Below, piece after piece: positions 28,186 through 37,135 of a stretch of DNA of 64,000 nucleotides (its first letter is position 1; the number at the start of each line of letters is the position of its first letter). The DNA comes from Catenovulum sp052056295 (lineage in GTDB: Bacteria; Pseudomonadota; Gammaproteobacteria; Enterobacterales; Alteromonadaceae). The notes beneath the pieces were generated by a model. That model was not told where the DNA came from, did no database searches, and saw only the letters and a program-made list of their open reading frames with translations. The stretch lies in assembly GCF_052056295.1 (NCBI RefSeq), contig NZ_CP182493.1, forward strand, positions 62,001-126,000. Direction: 5' to 3'. Made by a program: the position numbers and the translations under genes.

Positions 28186-28797
28186 ATGTTTATATTTAAC
28201 AAACGCTTAGCGCTAGCTTTATCTTGTGTCAGTTTTGTTTTGGGTTTATCTGCTTGCAGTACTGTGCCAAAAAACTTGCAAGTAGCGGATGGTGTTAACT
28301 TGGTTAGTTTCGATAACGCCAGTAAACAAGGCAATGAATTAGTTGGTGAACAAGCGCGTTGGGGCGGAGTCATTGTTGCTGTGAAAAATCTCCAACAACA
28401 AACCATGCTCGAACTTGTTCATTACGAAGCATATAGCAGCAGTAAACCTAAAGTTACTGATGAATCCAAAGGTCGATTCCGCGTTTATGTAAAACAGTTT
28501 TTAGAACCGGGTATTTTTAAATCTGGCCGTATGGTGAGCGCTTTAGGCACAGTAGCGACACCTGAACAAGGCAAGGTTGGTGAATACGAGATAAGCTATC
28601 CTGTGCTAAATAATGCTGAAGTGCATATTTGGCCTGAGGCTAAAGAGATAGATAGCCGAGCTGATTTATGGGCAGATCCATTCTGGCCATATTCTAGCCG
28701 TTGGTATTGGCGCAGATATCATTATTTACACCCATATTACATACCGACGGATAACAAAAAACGTCCATCCAAGAAAAAAGCGTCGACTCGCGAATAA
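28186..28797 (+). CDS. slp: Slp-family outer-membrane lipoprotein
   Basis: This 203-residue protein has a signal peptide with lipobox LSAC (C24 becomes lipidated). The body matches the Slp family (GEQARWGGVIVAVKNLQQQT, VGEYEISYPV, and an aromatic W-P-E-type segment). E. coli Slp is a starvation-inducible outer-membrane lipoprotein, but the precise role is unknown. The C-terminal tail is rich in tyrosine, tryptophan and lysine. The alpha/beta hydrolase gene starts 16 bp after its stop, so the two are probably cotranscribed. Confidence 0.86.
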   Translation: MFIFNKRLALALSCVSFVLGLSACSTVPKNLQVADGVNLVSFDNASKQGNELVGEQARWGGVIVAVKNLQQQTMLELVHYEAYSSSKPKVTDESKGRFRVYVKQFLEPGIFKSGRMVSALGTVATPEQGKVGEYEISYPVLNNAEVHIWPEAKEIDSRADLWADPFWPYSSRWYWRRYHYLHPYYIPTDNKKRPSKKKASTRE

Positions 28798-28813
28798 AAA
28801 TTAAGGCTTAACA

Positions 28814-29710
28814 ATGTCGGCTCAGCTTATTCAACAGACTTGCCTATTAAACCACGGCAAGTCTATTTGTTATTTAAGTAATTTCGATTTAGATAATATT
28901 AATCCAAATATACCGACTATTGTCTGTATTCACGGTTGGTTAGATAACGCTGAAAGCTTTGTGCCAATGAGTGAGTTTTTCAGCGAATATCAGCTCATTG
29001 TCCTAGAGTTGATTGGTCACGGTCATAGCGACCATAGAAGTTTAGACGCACATTATCATTTAATTGATTGGGTGTACGATCTAAAACTATTTTGCCAACA
29101 ACTAAATTTGCCAGCATTTTATTTAGTTGGGCATTCGTTAGGTGGTGCGGTTTCAACTATTTTTGCTGCGAGTGAATGTGAGTTTGTCAAAACACTGATT
29201 TTGTTAGAGTCGCCAGGTGCATTTACTCAACCAGAGCATGAATTGGCAACTAATATTCACCTTGCTTTTGAAAGCCGCTTAAAAATGGCAGAAAAACGCA
29301 ACAAATCATCCGTCAAAAAGCCATTGAACTTAATTCCGTCGTTAGTGCAAATGCGAGTTGAAAAAAATCAGTTAGATGTAGATTTTGCGCAAGCATTAAT
29401 TGAACGAAATTTATATCTTGAACACAATTGTTTTAGTTGGCGCAGTGATCCTCGGCTGCAAACTCTGTCGCCTATTCGCTTAACCCCAACTCAAGCAAAA
29501 GAACTATTAAGTAGTATCAGTTGCCCAATTCACATTTGTTTGGCCGACAAGGGGTATACTGTTATCCGCCAAACGGTTGAACAATATGTTGAATTTGCAA
29601 AAAAGGCTTATGTAAAAAATTTCTCAGGATCACATCATTTTCATATGCCACAAGCTCAAGCAGTTGCTGAATATATAAAAACACAAGTCATAAAGGTAAT
29701 GGAGCGCTAA
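28814..29710 (+). CDS. Alpha/beta hydrolase
   Basis: This 298-residue alpha/beta-hydrolase-fold enzyme has the oxyanion region CIHGWLDNAESF, the nucleophile elbow GHSLGGAVS (about 111-119) and a C-terminal catalytic histidine region (SGSHHFHMP). No signal peptide is seen. The substrate is unknown; the fold covers esterases, lipases and lactonases. It sits between slp and a DUF3820 gene whose ATG follows its stop directly. Confidence 0.88.
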   Translation: MSAQLIQQTCLLNHGKSICYLSNFDLDNINPNIPTIVCIHGWLDNAESFVPMSEFFSEYQLIVLELIGHGHSDHRSLDAHYHLIDWVYDLKLFCQQLNLPAFYLVGHSLGGAVSTIFAASECEFVKTLILLESPGAFTQPEHELATNIHLAFESRLKMAEKRNKSSVKKPLNLIPSLVQMRVEKNQLDVDFAQALIERNLYLEHNCFSWRSDPRLQTLSPIRLTPTQAKELLSSISCPIHICLADKGYTVIRQTVEQYVEFAKKAYVKNFSGSHHFHMPQAQAVAEYIKTQVIKVMER

Positions 29711-29920
29711 ATGGAACCCCAAATTTTAATTAAAATAGCCAATACACAAATGCCATTTGGCAAATACAAAGGAATTGATTTGATAAACATTCCAGAAGAA
29801 TATTTTTTGTGGTTTCAAAACAAGGGATTTCCGCCAGGAGAGTTGGGCGAATTGATGGCCATGACTATGGTGATAAAAATGGAAAACTTATCTCATTTAA
29901 TCAAACCGTTAAAACGCTAA
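29711..29920 (+). CDS. DUF3820 protein
   Basis: This 69-residue protein belongs to the DUF3820 group, recognisable by MPFGKYKGIDLINIPEEYF and the tail GELGELMAMTM. Some members have been called quorum-sensing-regulated virulence factors, and no biochemical role is settled. Its ATG comes immediately after the hydrolase stop codon, so translation is coupled. Confidence 0.83.
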   Translation: MEPQILIKIANTQMPFGKYKGIDLINIPEEYFLWFQNKGFPPGELGELMAMTMVIKMENLSHLIKPLKR

Positions 29921-29982
29921 TTAGTCTACACAAATGTGCTAAAATTCCGCTTCAAATTTTTACTGGGTTTTGAGGATTGTTT

Positions 29983-32900
29983 ATGGCGGGTTGGCAGTTT
30001 TGGGTAGATCGTGGTGGTACATTTACAGATATAGTTGCTGTTAAACTAGATGGCACTTTGATAACCCATAAACTTTTATCCGAAAATCCAGAACGTTATG
30101 CAAACTCAGCGGTGCAAGGGATTCGTGATTTACTTGAGTTAAGTTACGAACAAGCCATTCCGAATGAAATTATCGACAGTGTTAAAGTAGGCACAACAGT
30201 CGCTACCAATGCGCTACTTGAGCGCAAAGGTGAAAAAACAGCCTTAGTGACAACTAAAGGTTTTAAAGATAGTTTAAAAATTGCTTATCAACATCGCCCA
30301 GATATTTTTGCTCAACAAATTATATTGCCGGATACTTTGTTTTCCGCTGCATTTGAAATAGCTGAACGCATTGATGTGCAGGGAAATATAGAGCAATCGT
30401 TAAATCTTGAACAAGCTCGTCAACTATTCAATCAGATAAAACAACGAGGTTTCGATGCAATTGCGATTGTGCTAATGCACAGTTGGATCAATCCTCAGCA
30501 TGAACAAGCGCTAGAATTGTTGGCTAAAGAAGCCGGTTTTACACAAATTTCGCTTTCACACAAAGCCAGTCAAACCATTAAACTTATTCCACGCGGCGAT
30601 ACCTGCGTTGCTGATGCTTATTTAACGCCAGTCATGCAAAACTATGTTAATCAAATTGCCGAAGCGTTACAGGGTGTTGATTTATATTTTATGCAATCAA
30701 ATGGCGCTTTGACTCAGGCCGATTTGTTTAAAGGTAAAGACGCAATTTTATCTGGTCCAGCTGGTGGTATTGTTGGAGCAGTTAAAACCGCAAAACAAAG
30801 CGGTTTTAATAAAATTATTGGTTTCGATATGGGCGGTACTTCAACAGACGTTTCGCATTATGCCGATAGGTATGAGTTTAGCTATTGCACAGAAGTTGCC
30901 GGTGTACGTTTGGCGACCCCAATGTTAAATATACATACAGTAGCAGCCGGTGGGGGGTCTGTTTGCCAATACGCAGACGGGCGTTTTCAAGTTGGACCTG
31001 AATCAGCAGGCTCTAACCCTGGGCCAGCCTGTTATCGCAAAGGTGGACCACTGACAGTCACTGATTGTAATTTAGTATTAGGGAAATTAAATGCGGAGTT
31101 ATTTCCTGCGGTATTTGGTATTAATGGTGATTTACCCTTAGATAAACAAGCAGCCATCAACAAACTTGCGCAGGTGCAGCAGGCTTTACAAATTGACAAT
31201 ATAAACTTGTCGTTAGTTGAAATTGCACAAGGTTTTATTGAAGTCGCAGTTGATAATATGGCGCACGCAGTTCGGCATATTTCCACCAAAAGAGGCTACG
31301 ACTTAACCGAATATGCGTTAAGTTGTTTTGGTGGTGCAGGTGGGCAACATGCTTGTTTGATGGCTCAAGCGTTAGGCATGAATAAAGTGATTATTCATCC
31401 GTATGCCGGTGTTTTATCTGCGTTTGGTATTGGTTTGTCTGACCAAGGCATTGGTGCTGAGTTTAGTGCACAGCAAGACTTGTCTGAATCAAATTTAATT
31501 ACACTGGCTACGCAAATCCAAGCTAAACAGGCGCAATTTATTCAACAAATAAAACAACAAACAGCGGCTAAAAATATTGCCGATGATAGTTTTGTCACTA
31601 AAGCTAAATTATTAGTTAAGTACCAAGGCGCAGAAGTTAGATTTGAAGTTGATTACGCCAACAATATACAAATCATCCAAGACAAATTTGCAGAGCAACA
31701 CCAAAACCAATTTGGTTATGTGCAGCCCAATACTGGCATTTTGATTGATGCTTATGTCGTGGAAGTACACTTACAATCGCAAGTTGATTTAAATAACACT
31801 GAAATTCAAGTTGAGCCTCTGTTAAATCAAGTTCAGTTATCTGAATCTGCTGAATTTAACGTTTATCAAAGAGATAAACTTAACACAGCACAGGTTATTC
31901 AAGGGCCAGCGTTAATTGTTGAAAAAACGGGTTGTAATGTGGTTGAAGACGGATGGCAGGCTAAACAACTCGCAGATAAATCATTGTTGTTAGAGATGGT
32001 AGCCCCAGAAAGTGCTGAGTTCACCCAACAGCAAATTGTTGACACTCAAATTGAAATTAGCCCGATTAAACTCGAAATTTATAACAACTTATTTATGTCG
32101 TTTGCTGAGCAAATGGGTGAAGTGCTGGCAAGAACTGCTCATTCGGTGAATATTAGAGAAAGGCTAGATTTCTCGTGTGCTATTTTTAATCAGAAGGGTG
32201 AACTTATTGCTAACGCGCCGCATGTACCTGTGCATTTAGGCTCTATGTCACATAGTGTGTTAAGTGTTATTGAACAGCACAAGCATACAATGCAAGCAGG
32301 TGACAGTTATTTAATTAATTCACCATTTTTAGGTGGTACTCATTTACCTGATTTAACTTTAGTCACACCGATATTTTATCAATCAACTAATCCTGTTTTA
32401 TATGTTGCCTCACGTGCACATCATGCAGATGTTGGTGGCATTACCCCAGGTTCAATGCCCGCAGACAGCAATCATATTCAACAAGAAGGTTTGTTGTTTG
32501 ATGGTTTAAAAATCGCTGAACAGGGCAAATTATTAGTTGATCATGTAAAGCAAGCTTTTGCCCAAGGCGAATATCCGGCACGTAATATTAAACAAAATAT
32601 TGCCGATTTATCCGCTCAGTTAGCTGCGAATAAAGTCGGTGAAAAAGCCTTAATTGAGTTTGTGGAACAGCAAGGTTTAGTTGCTTGTAATCAAATTTTA
32701 AATGCAATTTTAGCCAACGGTGAGTTAGCTGTTCGAAACGCGCTGCAAAGTCTGAATTCACGAACTGCACAATTAACCATGGATTGTGGAGCGACTATTT
32801 GTGTTGATATTAAAATATCTGGAGATAGTGCAATTATTGACTTTAGTGGTACAAGCGAACAACAAAATTCGAATTTTAATGCGCCGCGCTCTATTACAGA

Positions 32901-33594
32901 TGCTGCTGTTATTTACGTATTTAGATGTTTAGTTGAAAATGCCATTCCGTTAAATGCTGGCTGTATGCGACCGTTAACAGTTGTAGTACCGGAAAAGTCA
33001 ATGTTGAACCCTGAATATCCCGCTGCTGTGGTTGCTGGTAATGTTGAGGTTTCACAAGCTGTCGTATCAAGTTTGTTTTTAGCGTTAGGCAAACAAGCAT
33101 GTTCTCAAACCACTATGAATAATCTGTCATTTGGCAATGCTGAATATCAGTACTATGAAACTTTAGCCGGCGGTACAGGTGCGGGTATTACGCCTCAAGG
33201 TGTTGTTTATGCTGGGCAAGACGCTGTACATAGCCATATGACTAATTCACGTTTAACCGATCCTGAAATACTCGAACAAAGATATCCAGTTAAATTGAGG
33301 CAATTTGCTATTCGAGCAAACTCGGGTGGCAAAGGGCAGTTTAATGGTGGTAACGGTTTAATTCGTTCAATCGAATTTTTACAGCCTATGCAAATTAATA
33401 TATTGGCAAATTCAAGGTTGCATGCGCCACAAGGCTTGGCAGGCGGAAGTAATGGATTAGTGGGGTGTAACTATTTAACTAGGTTAGATACCCAAGATAA
33501 AGTCGAACTAAGTTTTAATGCGAATGTAGCTGTTGATTCAGGCGATATTCTGACAATAGAAACCCCAGGAGGCGGTGGATTTGGCCAGCGGTAA
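29983..33594 (+). CDS. 5-oxoprolinase (fused HyuA-HyuB type)
   Basis: This enzyme hydrolyses 5-oxoproline to glutamate with ATP. The 1203-residue product fuses the HyuA-like ATPase half (about 1-690, with WVDRGGTFTDIVAV and GFDMGGTSTDVSHY) to the HyuB half (about 700-1200, with NSPFLGGTHLPDLTLVTP and TPGGGGFGQR at the end). I choose ATG 29983 because GAGG lies 7 bp upstream; an in-frame TTG at 29977 lacks this spacing. The downstream methyltransferase gene begins inside its last codons. The full-length fused form resembles the eukaryotic-type enzyme also found in many proteobacteria. Confidence 0.9.
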   Translation: MAGWQFWVDRGGTFTDIVAVKLDGTLITHKLLSENPERYANSAVQGIRDLLELSYEQAIPNEIIDSVKVGTTVATNALLERKGEKTALVTTKGFKDSLKIAYQHRPDIFAQQIILPDTLFSAAFEIAERIDVQGNIEQSLNLEQARQLFNQIKQRGFDAIAIVLMHSWINPQHEQALELLAKEAGFTQISLSHKASQTIKLIPRGDTCVADAYLTPVMQNYVNQIAEALQGVDLYFMQSNGALTQADLFKGKDAILSGPAGGIVGAVKTAKQSGFNKIIGFDMGGTSTDVSHYADRYEFSYCTEVAGVRLATPMLNIHTVAAGGGSVCQYADGRFQVGPESAGSNPGPACYRKGGPLTVTDCNLVLGKLNAELFPAVFGINGDLPLDKQAAINKLAQVQQALQIDNINLSLVEIAQGFIEVAVDNMAHAVRHISTKRGYDLTEYALSCFGGAGGQHACLMAQALGMNKVIIHPYAGVLSAFGIGLSDQGIGAEFSAQQDLSESNLITLATQIQAKQAQFIQQIKQQTAAKNIADDSFVTKAKLLVKYQGAEVRFEVDYANNIQIIQDKFAEQHQNQFGYVQPNTGILIDAYVVEVHLQSQVDLNNTEIQVEPLLNQVQLSESAEFNVYQRDKLNTAQVIQGPALIVEKTGCNVVEDGWQAKQLADKSLLLEMVAPESAEFTQQQIVDTQIEISPIKLEIYNNLFMSFAEQMGEVLARTAHSVNIRERLDFSCAIFNQKGELIANAPHVPVHLGSMSHSVLSVIEQHKHTMQAGDSYLINSPFLGGTHLPDLTLVTPIFYQSTNPVLYVASRAHHADVGGITPGSMPADSNHIQQEGLLFDGLKIAEQGKLLVDHVKQAFAQGEYPARNIKQNIADLSAQLAANKVGEKALIEFVEQQGLVACNQILNAILANGELAVRNALQSLNSRTAQLTMDCGATICVDIKISGDSAIIDFSGTSEQQNSNFNAPRSITDAAVIYVFRCLVENAIPLNAGCMRPLTVVVPEKSMLNPEYPAAVVAGNVEVSQAVVSSLFLALGKQACSQTTMNNLSFGNAEYQYYETLAGGTGAGITPQGVVYAGQDAVHSHMTNSRLTDPEILEQRYPVKLRQFAIRANSGGKGQFNGGNGLIRSIEFLQPMQINILANSRLHAPQGLAGGSNGLVGCNYLTRLDTQDKVELSFNANVAVDSGDILTIETPGGGGFGQR

Positions 33595-34339
33595 TTTTGT
33601 TTGTAAACAATTTGAGATTAGCCAACAACACAGTGCCATGAAAGTCGGCACGGATAGTTTGATTTTAGGCAGTTGGGCGCTAGTTGAGCCTTTGTCTGGT
33701 GCAATAGCTGATTCGCAATATAATGTGTTAGATATTGGCTGCGGCACCGGCTTATTAACTTTAATGCTGGCGCAAAAGTTTCAATCGTCAAATCAGGTTA
33801 AGTTCACAGCGGTAGAAATGGACCAAGGCGCTTGTATTGATGCTGAGTTGAATTTTAGCCAATGTAACTGGGCGGCTAATATCCAACTGGTGAAATCACC
33901 AATACAAGATTTACCCATGGATACAAAATATCAGCGCATAATTTGTAACCCACCTTATTTTGGCGCTGGGCAAACAATTCAACAAGGCCGAGCGCTTGCT
34001 CGTTTGCAAACAAATTTAGATTGGACGATTCTAGCAGCGCAAATTAGCCAACGTTTGGCGCTTGATGGTATTGCTGAGTTGGTATTCCCGTTTGCCGATT
34101 TAGCGCAGGTCAAAGCTATTTTTGCTGAAAATAATTTAACTTGTATTGCAGAATTACATATTTTCCCAAAATCGTCTGATGACGTTGCTAAGCGTGTATG
34201 CATTCGAGTTAAGTTAGCAGCCAGCTGCGGCTCAAACTTGCAGAAACCCGATATAGAAAAGTTAGTTATTTATGATGAACAGAGTAAATATACTGAGCAA
34301 TATCGTGCTTTGTGTCGGGCTTATTATTTGAATTTTTAG
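33581..34339 (+). CDS. trmN6: tRNA1(Val) (adenine(37)-N6)-methyltransferase
   Basis: This 252-residue SAM-dependent methyltransferase matches YfiC/TrmN6. It has FEISQQHSAMKVGTDSLILGSWA at the front, the SAM loop LDIGCGTGLL, and the N6-adenine motif NPPYF (about residue 124). The gene starts inside the end of the oxoprolinase gene. An AGGAGG at 33567-33572 is 8 bp from a TTG at 33581, which I prefer; a GTG at 33575 is only 2 bp away. Either way, it overlaps the upstream gene by 14 or 20 bp and its translation is probably coupled. Confidence 0.9.
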   Translation: MASGNFVCKQFEISQQHSAMKVGTDSLILGSWALVEPLSGAIADSQYNVLDIGCGTGLLTLMLAQKFQSSNQVKFTAVEMDQGACIDAELNFSQCNWAANIQLVKSPIQDLPMDTKYQRIICNPPYFGAGQTIQQGRALARLQTNLDWTILAAQISQRLALDGIAELVFPFADLAQVKAIFAENNLTCIAELHIFPKSSDDVAKRVCIRVKLAASCGSNLQKPDIEKLVIYDEQSKYTEQYRALCRAYYLNF

Positions 34340-34387
34340 TCGTTGAAGTTGCTTTAGCTGATGTGCTTAATGTGACGTTAAATCGAA

Positions 34388-34465
34388 AGAGCATAATTTT
34401 CACAAAACCGCTGTGAATACAATCCCTGTACGCTTCGCTTTTTCATCCATGAAAAAGAAATTTTG
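34388..34465. repeat. Degenerate dispersed-repeat-like hairpin element
   Basis: The convergent gap between trmN6 and the next gene carries an outer pair of arms (GAGCATAATTTTC and GAAATTTTGCTC). Inside is a segment beginning CCGCTGTGAATACAATCCC, with a small CTTTTTCAT/ATGAAAAAG hairpin. It resembles intergenic repeats of Alteromonadales genomes, from memory. Only one copy is seen in the window. Confidence 0.35.
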
Positions 34466-34573
34466 CTCTAAATTATTGCTCTCCCACTTTAACTCGATGA
34501 TAGCGCTGCGAAATTCAATCAGTTATCTATCTTCGTGCACTTTTATTGATGTGCTGTCATTCCTAATACGCAA

Positions 34574-35578
34574 TTAATAGTGAATCTCTGGATTCAAATG
34601 TCGCTTCAAAATTGTCGCTTTTTCTGGTGAACGAGTTAACTCATGGTAATTATAAATAACCAAACCATGTTTACTTAAAGCTAAGTTCTGTTTTAGTTCA
34701 GCCTCAAATTGACCATTTGAAATTTGGTTCTGTGCGCGCCAATGTGAAACCTGTAAACCATAAAAAACCGGTAAATGTGTTTCATCACTTATGGTTTGCA
34801 TTAAAGCTGCTTTTTCTTCCATCCCCTGTGGCATTAAATGGGTAAAAGCTACAGGACACATAGCATCAAATAGCAGTGCCAATTCTGTTTTATTTTGCCC
34901 CGCAAGCAAAGTACTCGCCTGATTTAATACCTCATCAGACCAAGGTAAGGTATTTAAAACTAGTTTGCTATCTGGTGATAGCTCACGGATTAAACGGGTT
35001 AAATGTTGGGCTATATCAATAATTTTTTGGCTGCGCCAATTGGCGTAATCGACACTAAATTCACCAGCTTCAATTTGAGCTTGTGCCGCTTCTGTATAAA
35101 AGGGCGAAATACTAAAGTTTTGCAAACAGTTCGAACAGAAGCAGCCGTATTCTAAGTCGCTATTTTGAATTTGTTCAAATGCCTTGCCTTGCCAATTTAT
35201 AAACTGACGCAAAAAATCTAAGCTAATAATTGCCGGCGAAATATCTTCTAAATAGTGGTGAATTTCATTTTCGAGATAGTTTTGATAAACCCTATCTGTT
35301 GGGCAGACAAAATGGCACCAATCTGTTTTAGCTGGTAACTTGCTATTGGTAATAGCTTGACGCTGTGGCTCTTGCTGCAAATACTCTGGGTTATTGAGTA
35401 CAGATATATTCAGCCAGAGTGATAAATTATATTTGTCTAACAATGAGGGAAGTTCCGGCTCGTTGTATAACTCAGGTGATAGAATGAGTGTATTAGCGCC
35501 CCAATAGTTGGCGTTTTGGCAACATTCTTCTAAGTCTAAATTAGCATCAAGCGCGTAAAGTGCGATAGGCTTGCTCAT
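34574..35578 (-). CDS. Putative TIM-barrel protein, glycoside-hydrolase-like
   Basis: This 334-residue cytoplasmic protein is only weakly recognisable. The repeated strand-helix pattern and the ISLDFLRQF segment (D121) suggest a TIM barrel. A CFCSNC cluster (C146, C148, C151) could bind a metal; such cysteines occur in some uncharacterised glycoside-hydrolase-like families. It lacks a signal peptide. It is on the minus strand 125 bp downstream of the lipoprotein gene and next to the two-component and receptor locus, which is consistent with a sugar-related role. I cannot name catalytic residues, so a hydrolase function remains a guess. Confidence 0.5.
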   Translation of the reverse strand: MSKPIALYALDANLDLEECCQNANYWGANTLILSPELYNEPELPSLLDKYNLSLWLNISVLNNPEYLQQEPQRQAITNSKLPAKTDWCHFVCPTDRVYQNYLENEIHHYLEDISPAIISLDFLRQFINWQGKAFEQIQNSDLEYGCFCSNCLQNFSISPFYTEAAQAQIEAGEFSVDYANWRSQKIIDIAQHLTRLIRELSPDSKLVLNTLPWSDEVLNQASTLLAGQNKTELALLFDAMCPVAFTHLMPQGMEEKAALMQTISDETHLPVFYGLQVSHWRAQNQISNGQFEAELKQNLALSKHGLVIYNYHELTRSPEKATILKRHLNPEIHY

Positions 35579-35703
35579 AAATAGCGTCCTTTTTATTGTT
35601 CTTCAACAAGGTGATCGCAGATGCCTAAGATTAACTACTTTTTAACCCAAATAAAAGGGTAAATGTTTTCCTATGTAAATTATTTTTGCCATAGCAGAAT
35701 AGT

Positions 35704-36255
35704 TTATGGCATAGGCTGTTGGCTTAATTGTGTATACATAATGGCTGATGGTCGTAAGGTATTTTCCGTGACCTTAATCCCGATAGATAAATACTTACCA
35801 TGAATTGGGTTAGGGTATTCAATAAACATGTCACGGCTATTATGTGAGTAGTGTAAATGCAACACAGCGCCTTCTACAGGGATACCAAAACTAGATTCGT
35901 CTTGCGAAACGTCATATTCACCAAAACCAAATTGATTTTGCCAATCGTTACTGGCAATTTTGAAGCGTCCTCCAACATCATCTACTTGAGGTTTGCTAAT
36001 ATCAATATTTTTCAGCCAGTAGGTATTGGTTTGCTGATCATAAGTCATAATCGTTTGTTTATTATGTATCCAACCTAAATAAGAATTTGGCAGATATAAA
36101 TCGTACCTAAGTTGATAACCTTGAGCCTGATAAAAGTCATTTAAGGTAAACACTTTGGGTCTGTGTTTATCTAATGTATAAAAACTATCGCACCCAAGCA
36201 GGCTAAAAATTAACGACAATAAAATCAGAGATTTTGTAATGTGACCCATGTTCAA
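35704..36255 (-). CDS. Lipoprotein with possible beta-sandwich carbohydrate-binding region
   Basis: This 183-residue lipoprotein has a signal peptide and lipobox LLGC with C22. The body contains GGRFKIASNDWQNQFGFGEY, which by eye resembles starch-binding or pullulanase-associated beta-sandwich modules (F-K-I-A-x-x-D-W...FG). It is divergent from the response regulator at 36449 with a 193-bp gap and ends upstream of the TIM-barrel-like gene. The domain resemblance is suggestive only, and I cannot assign a ligand. Confidence 0.6.
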   Translation of the reverse strand: MNMGHITKSLILLSLIFSLLGCDSFYTLDKHRPKVFTLNDFYQAQGYQLRYDLYLPNSYLGWIHNKQTIMTYDQQTNTYWLKNIDISKPQVDDVGGRFKIASNDWQNQFGFGEYDVSQDESSFGIPVEGAVLHLHYSHNSRDMFIEYPNPIHGKYLSIGIKVTENTLRPSAIMYTQLSQQPMP

Positions 36256-36353
36256 AATGTGTTCCGATGTTAAAAACTAGCTACTAGTAGTTTGGGAATT
36301 ATTGCCATTTATAGCAAGAAATTTGCTTTGCATACGAATGCATATTGCAACTA

Positions 36354-36426
36354 ATCAAACTAGGTATATATTAAACAAATATTTAACAAATTTGCTTTCA
36401 ATGAGTTAAATATACCTAAGTTTGAT
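36354..36426. promoter_or_regulatory. Inverted repeat plus direct repeats upstream of the response regulator
   Basis: Arms of about 22 bp (36354-36376 and 36405-36426), near-complementary apart from an indel and a mismatch, flank two direct repeats TTAAACAAAT (36371) and TTTAACAAAT (36382) set 11 bp apart. OmpR-type regulators commonly bind direct repeats with about one helical turn spacing, so autoregulation is plausible. Confidence 0.45.
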
Positions 36427-36448
36427 TATTTATGCATTGGGGGATTTC

Positions 36449-37135
36449 ATGGGTAATCGTGTTTTATTGATTGAAGATGATCAAAATTTGGCTGCTACAG
36501 TAATGCATTATTTGGAGTTAAACCAAATTGATTGTGATCACTGTGGTAATGGCATTCATGGTGTAAATTTAGTCAGCCAGAACAGCTATGATGTTGTAGT
36601 GACTGACGTAAATATGCCAATGATGTCTGGATTGCAAATGTGTAATACCTTAAGAGAAGATGGAAAAGAAATTCCGATCTTAATGGTGTCAGCACTCGGC
36701 GATATTGACGATAAACTCGCAGGTTTTGATAGTGGAGCGGATGATTATTTAGTTAAACCATTCGAACTACGTGAATTACTCGCCAGAATAAAAGCCTTGT
36801 CTACTCGCAAAAGCGGTATGGTTAAATGCCTTAATATTGAAGACTTGGGCTTGAATTTAGACTTAAAGAATAAAACAGCGAGAAGAGACGGTGAAGTATT
36901 ACGCTTAACGCCTTCTGGTTGGTCAATTTTGCAATCGTTAGCCAAGGCATACCCAAATGCGGTCAGTAAACAAGATTTGGAATACGCAGTTTGGGGCGAA
37001 GATGTTCCGGATAGTAGTGCACTAAAGGTGCATATTCATAGATTGCGCCAAAGTTTAGATAAAACTTACTCGGTGCCGCTGCTACATATAGTTCATGGAT
37101 TTGGATTTGAATTAAAGAAAAAACTGCATGACTAA
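36449..37135 (+). CDS. OmpR/PhoB-family response regulator
   Basis: This 228-residue regulator has a receiver domain (1-115, phosphoacceptor D53 in VVTDVNMP, K104-type lysine in YLVKPFE) and a winged-helix DNA-binding domain (about 130-225, ending HIVHGFGFELKKK). I choose ATG 36449, which has GGGGGA 5 bp upstream, over an in-frame TTG at 36422. The sensor kinase ATG follows its stop with no spacing. It is upstream of a TonB-dependent receptor gene that it may control. Confidence 0.91.
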   Translation: MGNRVLLIEDDQNLAATVMHYLELNQIDCDHCGNGIHGVNLVSQNSYDVVVTDVNMPMMSGLQMCNTLREDGKEIPILMVSALGDIDDKLAGFDSGADDYLVKPFELRELLARIKALSTRKSGMVKCLNIEDLGLNLDLKNKTARRDGEVLRLTPSGWSILQSLAKAYPNAVSKQDLEYAVWGEDVPDSSALKVHIHRLRQSLDKTYSVPLLHIVHGFGFELKKKLHD

